This document shows, one piece after another, positions 8,466-15,330 of a stretch of 26,829 bases of DNA (the first letter of the stretch is position 1; the number at the start of each line of letters is the position of its first letter). Source of the DNA: an uncultured Ellagibacter sp. (lineage in GTDB: Bacteria; Actinomycetota; Coriobacteriia; Coriobacteriales; Eggerthellaceae). The stretch is taken from positions 1-26,829 of the forward strand of contig CAKUIV010000010.1 of NCBI GenBank assembly GCA_934661105.1, given 5' to 3'. Made by a program: the position numbers and the translations under genes. The notes beneath the pieces were generated by a model. That model searched no databases, was not told the DNA's origin, and worked only from the letters and a program-made list of their open reading frames with translations.

Positions 8466-10730
8466 ATGGGGATCAGGTTTGCCGCTGCACGTTGCGTAAG
8501 CGCTTTGTCGACTTTCGGGCTTAAGCACGTTTTCCGCAGGCCGGCAGCTAATTTCCCGGGGAAGATCGCGCTGTACGTCGATCCACGCCTCCTGGCCGAT
8601 CTTCGCGGGAAGCTCACCCGAGGATCGATCATGGTGGTGGGCACCAACGGCAAGACCACGGTGACGAACCTGCTTGCCGACGTTCTCGAGCGTTCGGGTG
8701 CGCGGGTGGTGTGCAACCGCACGGGGGCAAACCTCGATTCCGGCGTGTCGACGGCGCTTCTTCATGCGAAGCCCGCCGATTGGGGGGTGTTCGAAAGCGA
8801 CGAGTTATGGCTTGCGAAGATGACCCCGCAGCTTCGTCCTACCTATGTGTTGCTGCTGAACCTGTTCCGCGATCAGCTTGATCGGTGCGGAGAGATCGAC
8901 CGCATCCAGGACAGCATCGTGAGTGCGCTTGCGGCCTCGCCTGAGACCATTCTCGTGTACAACGCCGACGACCCGCTTTGCGCGACGATTGCTCACCGGG
9001 CGGCAAAGGAGCCCGGTCGCGAGAAGACGCGCTCGATCGCGTTCGGCGTGGCGGAGAGCATGGGCTTGGCGCAGAACACCGTTGCCGACGCGGCGATGTG
9101 CCAGCTGTGCTCGTCCATGTTCGATTACGACTTCAGGCAATACGGCCAGCTTGGGGCGTGGCATTGCCCGACCTGCGGATTCGAGCGCCCCGCCCTTGAT
9201 TACGCGGCGCGCAGCGTGAAGCTTGGTGCGGCTGGGCTGTCGTTCGACATCGCGCGTCCGGAGCCCGCTGCAGGCGACCCGTCGACTCCGTGGCCCGTCC
9301 GAGCCTCGTTCAACGGCGCCTACATGGTCTACAACCTGCTCGCGGTCGGCGTTGCGGCCGATCTTATGGCCTGCCGGCAAGATTCGTTGCAGCGCGCCAT
9401 TGACGAATTCGACCCGAAGAACGGCCGCTTGCAGGAATATTCCCTGAACGGCAGGCGTGTGCTGCTCAACCTGGCGAAAAACCCCACCGGGTTCAATCAA
9501 AACCTCAAGATCATCGAGCGGGACACCGCCCCGAAGGCGGTCGCGTTCTTCATCAACGACAAGGAAGCCGACGGCCACGACATCTCGTGGCTCTGGGATA
9601 TCGACTTCGAGGAGCTTGCTCGCCAGCGGGGATGCGTCGTTTTCGCGGGAGGCATTCGCGCGCGCGACATGCAGATACGCCTGAAATACGCGGGTATCGA
9701 GGCCGAGGTGGTCGAAAGCCCCGAGAGCTTTCTTTTCCGTGTGGCGGCGCTGCCAGCGGAAATGAGCGCATACGCCATTGCCAACTACACGGCGCTGCCT
9801 GCGGTGAAGGCGGCGCTCGATGCGGCGGAGGGCGCAAGCGGCGAGCCGACGGTTGCGGAGCATGCTCCGCGCAAGGCTTCTCCCGCTTTCGTCGATGCGG
9901 CGGAGGGCGGGCTGTGCGAATCCCAGGTGCCCGATTTCCTGAGGAACATGGACGGCTCGTGCGTCACCGACCAGGCGCGTCCGGTCGTCATCGCCCATAT
10001 GTTTCCCGACCTGCTGAACCTCTACGGCGACGGCGGCAACGTGCGTATCCTTGGCGAGCGTTTAGCCAAGCGCGGCATTCCCGTGCGCGTGAGGCGCGTC
10101 GAATACGGGGAGTCAATCGACCTTGGCGACGTGGACCTGGTCTTTCTCGGCGGTGGACCCGATCGCGAGCAGAAACTCGCATCTGGCGAGCTTCTGCGCA
10201 TGAAAGACGGGCTTCGCGCCTTCGTGGAAGACGGCGGCGCGCTCCTCGCCATTTGCGGTGGATACCAGATTCTCGGCAAAACATGGCTTCTTGGCGACGA
10301 GGAGGTGCCGGGTCTCGGCATCGTGGACATCGAGACGAAACGCCCAGGCACGTCGGCCGATCGACTGATCGACAACATCGTGCTCTCGTCCCCGCTTGCC
10401 ACGCATCCGGTGGTGGGATACGAAAATCATGCGGGGCGCACCTACCTTGGGCGCGATTTGAAGCCGTTCGGCAAGGTCGTCTCGTCGACGGGGCGTGGCA
10501 ATAACGACACCGACGGCGCCGACGGCGTCCTGTACAAAAACCTCGTAGGAACCTATCTTCATGGTCCTTTGCTCTCCAAGAATCCGGAAGTGGCGGATTG
10601 GCTGCTGAAGGCTGCGTGCGATCGGTGGGCGTCGCGCACAGGATGTGCCGCGCCGACTCTTGGCCCCCTTGATGATGCTCCTGAACTCGCCGCGAACGAC
10701 GAAATGGCGCGCCGTTTGGGCGCTCGGTAA
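8466..10730 (+). CDS. murT-gatD: MurT-GatD fusion: lipid II isoglutaminyl synthase, both subunits in one polypeptide
   Basis: This 754-residue protein joins two enzymes that are separate subunits in Staphylococcus aureus and Streptococcus pneumoniae. Residues 1-450 are MurT: P-loop GTNGKTT (59-65, Lys63), a four-cysteine zinc ribbon (CQLC near 217-220, CPTC near 235-238), the NPTGFNQNL block, and Asp372 in the HDISWLWD motif that completes the amidotransferase triad. After a Glu/Ala/Pro-rich linker (about 455-503), residues 504-735 are GatD: nucleophile Cys597 (LAICGGYQ) and His699 (GTYLHGPL). The complex amidates D-glutamate of lipid II to D-isoglutamine on the inner membrane face. All catalytic residues are present. 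Start ATG 8466 follows AAAGGA. A LytR-CpsA-Psr gene, also for the cell envelope, follows on its own predicted promoter. Confidence 0.93.
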   Translation: MGIRFAAARCVSALSTFGLKHVFRRPAANFPGKIALYVDPRLLADLRGKLTRGSIMVVGTNGKTTVTNLLADVLERSGARVVCNRTGANLDSGVSTALLHAKPADWGVFESDELWLAKMTPQLRPTYVLLLNLFRDQLDRCGEIDRIQDSIVSALAASPETILVYNADDPLCATIAHRAAKEPGREKTRSIAFGVAESMGLAQNTVADAAMCQLCSSMFDYDFRQYGQLGAWHCPTCGFERPALDYAARSVKLGAAGLSFDIARPEPAAGDPSTPWPVRASFNGAYMVYNLLAVGVAADLMACRQDSLQRAIDEFDPKNGRLQEYSLNGRRVLLNLAKNPTGFNQNLKIIERDTAPKAVAFFINDKEADGHDISWLWDIDFEELARQRGCVVFAGGIRARDMQIRLKYAGIEAEVVESPESFLFRVAALPAEMSAYAIANYTALPAVKAALDAAEGASGEPTVAEHAPRKASPAFVDAAEGGLCESQVPDFLRNMDGSCVTDQARPVVIAHMFPDLLNLYGDGGNVRILGERLAKRGIPVRVRRVEYGESIDLGDVDLVFLGGGPDREQKLASGELLRMKDGLRAFVEDGGALLAICGGYQILGKTWLLGDEEVPGLGIVDIETKRPGTSADRLIDNIVLSSPLATHPVVGYENHAGRTYLGRDLKPFGKVVSSTGRGNNDTDGADGVLYKNLVGTYLHGPLLSKNPEVADWLLKAACDRWASRTGCAAPTLGPLDDAPELAANDEMARRLGAR

Positions 10731-10845
10731 GCGAGCCGATTTCTCCAAGGTTCCTTGGGTTTTCCGCTCGTGCCGGGAAAGCATCGTAATTGTAGGTTTT
10801 CGGTGGGTATCGTGCGACCTTTTAGCAGAAAAGGGGCCGTTGCGC

Positions 10846-10874
10846 TTGCCAGCGGCCATGCGCCTCGGCACAAT
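10846..10874 (+). promoter_or_regulatory. Promoter of the LytR-CpsA-Psr gene
   Basis: TTGCCA (10846-10851) and CACAAT (10869-10874) have a 17-bp spacer. Predicted start of transcription is at about 10881-10883, at or next to the first ATG of the gene. The message may therefore be leaderless, or may use the downstream GTG at 10955. Confidence 0.5.
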
Positions 10875-10882
10875 CTATATGC

Positions 10883-12415
10883 ATGAGAAGAAATAAAAAA
10901 ACGCCAACGCACGCCTCTTCGTCGCATGACTATTCCGCGACGGGAGGGAATTACGTGCCCGCTTCGCGTTCGCATGGCAATCACGCCGCGCACGCTTCCC
11001 ATGCCGCTTCGGTTGGGGAAGCCGATCCTTCTGCGCAGAACCCGTATTCCCGCCGCGTTACTCAGGCGGAGTACACGAAGAAGCGCAAGGGCAAGAAGCG
11101 CAAGAAGATTCTGCTCACGGTGCTCATCGTTTTGCTCGTGGTCGTTCTCGGTGGCGCGGGCGCCGCATTCGCCTACATCAATTCCATCAACGGCAACCTG
11201 AACAAGGGAGTCGACGACAATCTGCGCAACGCGCTTTCCGATACGCAGTACGCCGGCGACCCGTTCTACATGCTGCTCATGGGAACCGACGGCTCGGAGG
11301 AGCGTTCGGAGTCGGCCGAGTACGCCGGCGACCAGTTCCGTTCCGACAGCATGATCCTCATGCGCGTCGATCCGCAGAACAAGAAGGTCACGATGGTGTC
11401 TTTGCATCGCGACACGCTGATCGATATGGGAAGCAACGGCAAGCAGAAGCTCAATGCCGCGCACTCGATCGGCGGTGCCGCCTACACGATCGAGGTCGTT
11501 TCGAAGTTCGCGGGCGTTCCCATTTCCCATTACGCGGAAATCAACTTCGACGGCTTCAAGGAAGCGGTCGATGCGCTCGGCGGCGTTGAAGTCGATGTTC
11601 CCATGGAAATCAACGACGAGGACGCCGGCGGGCATCTCGATGCGGGTCTGCAGACGCTCAACGGCGACCAGGCGCTTATCCTGTGCCGAGCACGTCATGC
11701 TTACGATGCGTACGGCGATGGCGACCGTTACCGTGCCGCCAACCAGCGGCTCGTGCTTTCCGCGATCGCGAAGAAGATTCTTGCGTCCGACCCGGTTACC
11801 ATGGCGAATACCGTGCAGGCGCTTTCGAAGTACGTCACCACCGATTACAGCGTGACCGACATCGTGAGCCTGGCTTCCAGCATGAAGGGGCTCGACGCCG
11901 AGAACGACATCTACTCGGCCATGGAGCCCACCACGTCGAAGTACGTGAACGGCGGCTGGTACGAGTACGTGAACCAAAAAGAGTGGCAGACCATGATGGA
12001 TCGCGTCGACCAGGGGTTGCCACCGACGACCGAGGACGAAGTCGACGCGAAGAACGGCACGGTGCTCGCGAACACGGGCGGCGCGTCCGGTCAGTCCGAT
12101 TCAAGCGGATCCTCCTCGTCGTCTACGCAACTCAGCACGAATCGCACAGGGTCGGTCGTGGTGAAGAACGGCGCGGGAATCGACGGCGCTGCAGCCACTG
12201 CCTCCGACAAGATCGCGAAGCTCGGCTACACCACGTCGACGGGCAACGCCAGCTCGAAGTTCTCGACCACCGTCGTCGTGTACGCCAACGATTCGCAGAA
12301 AGAAGCGGCCGAGGAAATCGTGAAGGCGATCGGCAACGGCGTCGCCACTAAAAACAACGGCACGTACACCTACGACGGAGACTTCCTCGTGGTGATCGGA
12401 TCTGACTGGAAGTAA
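10883..12415 (+). CDS. LytR-CpsA-Psr (LCP) family cell-wall polymer ligase with LytR_C domain
   Basis: This 510-residue protein attaches undecaprenyl-linked polymers (teichoic acid or other glycopolymer) to peptidoglycan outside the membrane. It has a cytoplasmic Ser/His-rich tail (1-65), a Lys/Arg stretch, one membrane span (about 76-98), the LCP domain (about 128-300) and a LytR_C domain (about 424-508) after a Ser/Gly linker. Pyrophosphate-binding residues of LCP proteins are visible: GTD (134-136), QFRSDS (151-156), SLHRDT (173-178) and the RARHAYDAYGDGDRYR block (269-284). ATG 10883 has no ribosome binding site. GTG 10955, in frame, follows an excellent GGGAGG (10942-10947) and would give 486 residues with the same domains. 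A terminator follows at 12453. Confidence 0.92.
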   Translation: MRRNKKTPTHASSSHDYSATGGNYVPASRSHGNHAAHASHAASVGEADPSAQNPYSRRVTQAEYTKKRKGKKRKKILLTVLIVLLVVVLGGAGAAFAYINSINGNLNKGVDDNLRNALSDTQYAGDPFYMLLMGTDGSEERSESAEYAGDQFRSDSMILMRVDPQNKKVTMVSLHRDTLIDMGSNGKQKLNAAHSIGGAAYTIEVVSKFAGVPISHYAEINFDGFKEAVDALGGVEVDVPMEINDEDAGGHLDAGLQTLNGDQALILCRARHAYDAYGDGDRYRAANQRLVLSAIAKKILASDPVTMANTVQALSKYVTTDYSVTDIVSLASSMKGLDAENDIYSAMEPTTSKYVNGGWYEYVNQKEWQTMMDRVDQGLPPTTEDEVDAKNGTVLANTGGASGQSDSSGSSSSSTQLSTNRTGSVVVKNGAGIDGAAATASDKIAKLGYTTSTGNASSKFSTTVVVYANDSQKEAAEEIVKAIGNGVATKNNGTYTYDGDFLVVIGSDWK

Positions 12416-12452
12416 TCTGCGCTCGCGAGAAGCATGCGGGACGAAACGAACG

Positions 12453-12487
12453 AAGCGCGGGCTGCATGACGGCTCGCGCTTTTCTTA
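12453..12487 (+). terminator. Intrinsic terminator after the LCP gene
   Basis: AAGCGCGGGC (12453-12462) pairs with GCTCGCGCTT (12472-12481) with one G-U, loop of 9 nt, followed by TTTCTT. It lies only 16 bp before the rlmH start codon, so rlmH either depends on read-through or has a promoter overlapping this site. Confidence 0.75.
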
Positions 12488-12502
12488 TCGAAAGGGGGCG
12501 CG

Positions 12503-12973
12503 ATGCGTTTTCGCGTTGTTGCGGTTGGGAAGCTGAAGGAGCGGTTTTGGGTCGATGCGTGCGCCGAGTACCTGAAGCGCTTGGGGGCATATGCGAAGGT
12601 GGATGTGAAGGAGGTCGCCGATATCGACCCCGGGAAGGCGGGCGGCGTCGACGCGGCCCGCGCTAAGGAGGGGGCTTCCATCCTTGCAGCCGTGCCCGAC
12701 CATTCGCATATGATTCTCCTGGCAATCGATGGCAAGGAGCGGACAAGCGAAGGGCTTTCGGCGCGCATCGATGAGCTCGCCCTTGGCGGGGAAAGCGACT
12801 TCACGTTTGTTATCGGCGGGTCGGATGGCGTGAGTGAAGACGTGCGCAGGCGAGCGAATGAGACGTTATCCTTCGGGCGGATCACGCTGCCGCACAACCT
12901 GGCGCGCGTCGTTCTGCTTGAACAGCTTTACCGCGCCTGCAAGATATCTCGTGGCGAGCCCTACCATAAGTGA
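12503..12973 (+). CDS. rlmH: 23S rRNA (pseudouridine1915-N3)-methyltransferase RlmH
   Basis: This 156-residue protein matches the small SPOUT methyltransferase RlmH throughout. It starts MRFRVVAVGKLKERF and ends with the family signature LARVVLLEQLYRACKISRGEPYHK-like block, where the C-terminal Tyr-His is catalytic. The SAM-binding knot is FVIGGSDGVSEDV (about 110-122). RlmH methylates pseudouridine 1915 in helix 69 of 23S rRNA on assembled 70S ribosomes, using SAM. The start ATG follows AAAGGGGG. The gene sits between the LCP terminator and a strong hairpin and is probably transcribed alone. Confidence 0.96.
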   Translation: MRFRVVAVGKLKERFWVDACAEYLKRLGAYAKVDVKEVADIDPGKAGGVDAARAKEGASILAAVPDHSHMILLAIDGKERTSEGLSARIDELALGGESDFTFVIGGSDGVSEDVRRRANETLSFGRITLPHNLARVVLLEQLYRACKISRGEPYHK

Positions 12974-12986
12974 AAGGCCCCAAAAC

Positions 12987-13029
12987 ACGAGCAAGCGCCT
13001 GCATAAGGAGGATACAGGCGCTTGCTCGT
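12987..13029 (+). terminator. Perfect 15-bp hairpin after rlmH, with a Shine-Dalgarno-like loop
   Basis: ACGAGCAAGCGCCTG (12987-13001) pairs perfectly with its inverse at 13015-13029. An A-run lies before and TGTGTTT after, so it could terminate in either direction. The 13-nt loop contains AAGGAGG (13005-13011), identical to a consensus ribosome binding site. It lies 13 bp after the rlmH stop. Confidence 0.6.
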
Positions 13030-13158
13030 TGTGTTTCAGACCTTCTCAAATATAAGACATAAGCCAATAAAAGACAAGGGCTATTTTCGAAAAGGTGCCG
13101 CAGGGGCAAAGGGAGCGGCAACCCACCGCATCGCTTCTCGTTCCAGGACGGCTCGCGC

Positions 13159-13164
13159 TATACT
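13159..13164 (+). promoter_or_regulatory. Putative -10 of the exodeoxyribonuclease gene
   Basis: TATACT at 13159-13164 predicts a start near 13171 and a leader of about 28 nt before GTG 13199. The -35 is not convincing. Confidence 0.4.
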
Positions 13165-13198
13165 GATGCGAACATCGTGATGAAAGGGTTTGTGCATC

Positions 13199-14116
13199 GT
13201 GAGATTGATCTCATGGAACGTGAACGGCTTGCGCGCCGTCATGAAAAAAGGGTTCGAGGACATCGTCGGCGAGTTCGACGCCGACGTGTTCGCGCTGCAG
13301 GAAACGAAGCTGCAAGCAGGGCAGGCAACCCTCGACTTGCCCGATTACCGGGAGTTCTGGAGCTACGCCGAACGGAAGGGCTATTCGGGGACCGCGGTGT
13401 TCACCAAGCGCACGCCCCTGCAGGTGCTTCACGGCCTGGGGTCGGATTACCTCGACACGGAAGGGCGCATCGTCGCGCTCGAGTTCCCCGAGTTCTGGTT
13501 CGTCGACGTGTACACTCCCAACGCGCAAAACGAGCTTGCGCGCATCGGGCACCGCATGGAATGGGACGATGCGTTTCGCGATTTCTGCAAAGGGCTTGAG
13601 GCTGGCGTGCTTCCCGAGGGCGTGCCTGTCGAGCGGGCGGGCGAAGACGGCATGGTGGTCCTTTCCCCCGATGCTCCAGAAGGGGCAACGCCGTGGCCCT
13701 TCGGCGAGGGGCACGTCGACGCCGATGCGCTGCCGAGGACGAAGGCGGGGGAGACCGCAGAACCGAAGCCGGTGGTGATGTGCGGTGATTTCAACGTGGC
13801 GCACAACGAGATCGACTTGAAGAACCCTGGACCCAACAGGGGAAACGCCGGCTTTTCCGATGAGGAGCGCGGTAAATTCACCGATCTGCTGAATGCCGGC
13901 TTCACCGACACCTTCCGTGCTGCGCATCCCGATTTGCCCGGCGCCTATTCATGGTGGAGCTACCGCTTCAACGCGCGCAAGAACAACGCGGGGTGGCGCA
14001 TCGACTACTTTCTCGTGAGCGACGCCATCGCACCCAAAGTCGAGAGCGCGAGCATCTTCAGCGAGGTGTACGGAAGCGATCATTGCCCGGTCGGCATAGA
14101 ACTGGCACTCGACTAG
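13199..14116 (+). CDS. xth: Exodeoxyribonuclease III (AP endonuclease) with an internal insertion
   Basis: This 305-residue enzyme of the exonuclease III/APE1 fold cuts DNA at abasic sites and removes 3' blocks in base-excision repair. Key residues are visible: Asn8 (SWNVNGLR), Glu35 (LQETK), Tyr105 (VYTPNAQ), Asp197 and Asn199 (CGDFNVAH), and Asp294-His295 (YGSDHCP). I choose GTG 13199, giving MRLISWNVNG as in relatives, with GAAAGG 11 bp upstream. TTG 13190 would leave only 2 bp to the same site. Usual family length is about 250-270. The extra residues form a Pro/Gly/Glu-rich insertion at about 137-188, just before the CGDFNVAH strand. folE follows after 78 bp. Confidence 0.93.
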   Translation: MRLISWNVNGLRAVMKKGFEDIVGEFDADVFALQETKLQAGQATLDLPDYREFWSYAERKGYSGTAVFTKRTPLQVLHGLGSDYLDTEGRIVALEFPEFWFVDVYTPNAQNELARIGHRMEWDDAFRDFCKGLEAGVLPEGVPVERAGEDGMVVLSPDAPEGATPWPFGEGHVDADALPRTKAGETAEPKPVVMCGDFNVAHNEIDLKNPGPNRGNAGFSDEERGKFTDLLNAGFTDTFRAAHPDLPGAYSWWSYRFNARKNNAGWRIDYFLVSDAIAPKVESASIFSEVYGSDHCPVGIELALD

Positions 14117-14194
14117 CCTCGCCTTTCCCTGCGATCGATGCGGGCGATAGCGCCTGCCCTAAGCTGCTTTTCGAATTCGAGAGGATTGAACGAT

Positions 14195-14776
14195 ATGGAT
14201 ACCAAGAAAATAGAAGAAGGCGTGCGCCTCATCCTCGAAGGTGTCGGTGAGAATCCCGACCGCGAGGGCCTGAAAGAAACCCCGGCGCGCGTCGCCCGCA
14301 TGTACGAGGAGGTGTTCGCGGGACTCACGCAGGACCCGGCCGTCCACTTCGAGACCACGTTCGACGAGCACTGCAACGAGATGGTGCTCGTGCGCGACAT
14401 CTCGTTCTACTCCATGTGCGAGCATCATCTCGTGCCGTTCTTCGGCAAGGCGCACATCGGCTACATCCCCGCGGCCGACGGTCGCGTGTGCGGCCTGTCG
14501 AAGCTTGCGCGCTTGGTCGAGGTGTTCGCGAAACGGCCGCAGGTGCAAGAGCGCTTGACGAGCCAAATCGCCGATACGCTCGTGGAGCAGCTTGATCCGC
14601 AGGGCGTCATCGTCGTTTTGGAAGCCGAGCACATGTGCATGAGCATGCGCGGCGTGAAGAAGCCCGGAAGCCGTACCGTCACGAGCGCGGTGCGCGGTGT
14701 GTTCGCCGGTTCCACTCCGGCGGCGCGCGCTTCCCGCACCGAGGCCATGTCGCTTATCCTGCGCGACGCGCGCTAG
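14195..14776 (+). CDS. folE: GTP cyclohydrolase I
   Basis: This 193-residue protein is a type I GTP cyclohydrolase, which converts GTP to dihydroneopterin triphosphate at the start of tetrahydrofolate synthesis. The zinc ligands are all present: Cys75 and His78 in SMCEHHLVPF and Cys148 in AEHMCMSMRG. Family blocks NPDREGLKETPARVARMYEE (20-39), SKLARLVEVFAKRPQVQERLT (102-122) and PGSRTVTSAVRGVF (157-170) are intact. ATG 14195 is preferred because GAGAGGA (14180-14186) precedes it. The earlier in-frame ATG at 14138 adds 19 residues without a binding site. No other folate gene is adjacent, so it may be part of a scattered pathway. Confidence 0.96.
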   Translation: MDTKKIEEGVRLILEGVGENPDREGLKETPARVARMYEEVFAGLTQDPAVHFETTFDEHCNEMVLVRDISFYSMCEHHLVPFFGKAHIGYIPAADGRVCGLSKLARLVEVFAKRPQVQERLTSQIADTLVEQLDPQGVIVVLEAEHMCMSMRGVKKPGSRTVTSAVRGVFAGSTPAARASRTEAMSLILRDAR

Positions 14777-14885
14777 CCTGTTGCGCGTATCGCGTGAATG
14801 CGCGGGGCGAGAGCGCGCCGCGATTCGGGCTTTGCGATACTATGGTGGATGAAGGATACGAAACGCACGGCGAAAGGGGCCATTC

Positions 14886-15155
14886 ATGAAGTGCGTCATC
14901 TCCGTTCTCGGCAAGGACCGCAGCGGCATCGTCGCGGCGGTGGCGACCACGCTCGCCGAATGCAATGCGAACATCGACGACATCAGCCAGACCATCTTGA
15001 ACGACATCTTCTCGATGACGATGCTCACCACGATCGACCCCGCTTCGGCCGATTTCGACACCGTGCAGGACAAGCTCACTGCGGTGGGCGAGGAGCTCGG
15101 CGTGCAAGTTATCATCCAGCGCGAGGACGTTTTCCAGTACATGTACAAGATCTAG
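14886..15155 (+). CDS. ACT-domain protein (UPF0237 type)
   Basis: This 89-residue protein is one complete ACT domain (MKCVISVLGKDRSGIVAAVATTLAE, then a strand with NIDDISQTILNDIFSMTM). It resembles the small stand-alone UPF0237 proteins and the N-terminal domain of glycine cleavage regulators. ACT domains bind amino acids and usually dimerise, so a ligand-sensing role is likely, but the partner is unknown. In many Gram-positives the UPF0237 gene is followed by a UPF0210 (DUF711) gene. Here a strong terminator follows instead, so the pair is split or the partner is absent. Start ATG follows GAAAGGGG. Confidence 0.88.
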   Translation: MKCVISVLGKDRSGIVAAVATTLAECNANIDDISQTILNDIFSMTMLTTIDPASADFDTVQDKLTAVGEELGVQVIIQREDVFQYMYKI

Positions 15156-15196
15156 GCCGCGCAAAACCTCAGCCGCGCGCATCGCGCGCTTCGAAA

Positions 15197-15248
15197 GGAA
15201 CTGCGAACCAGAGGTATTCCTTTGGTTCGCAGTTTCTTTCTTTTTATT
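15197..15248 (+). terminator. Intrinsic terminator after the ACT-domain gene
   Basis: An 18-bp stem with two G-U pairs (15197-15214 with 15219-15236) has a TATT loop and is followed by a T-rich tail (TTTCTTTTTATT, about 15237-15248). It is among the strongest terminators in the window. Confidence 0.93.
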
Positions 15249-15258
15249 CGCGAATGGA

Positions 15259-15330
15259 TACAATAGGAGTCGCATGAAAAGCGACGGGCGACGGATAACC
15301 GCAGGTCGCAAACCCTACGGAGGAGGCTTC
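15259..15330 (+). promoter_or_regulatory. -10 and possible pseudoknotted leader of the MoeA-like gene
   Basis: TACAAT (15259-15264) predicts a start near 15271, so the ATG at 15274 would be almost at the 5' end and the leader would run about 60 nt to ATG 15331. In it GCGAC (15281-15285) pairs with GTCGC (15305-15309), the following GGG (15286-15288) can pair with CCC (15313-15315), and CGG/CCG (15292-15294, 15299-15301) forms a small inner hairpin. That is an H-type pseudoknot just before the GGAGGAGG ribosome binding site. Confidence 0.35.

Noticed and set aside
8219..8524. A 101-codon frame through the small RNA region
   Set aside because: It runs through three stable hairpins and a terminator, has no ribosome binding site, and overlaps the MurT start in another frame.
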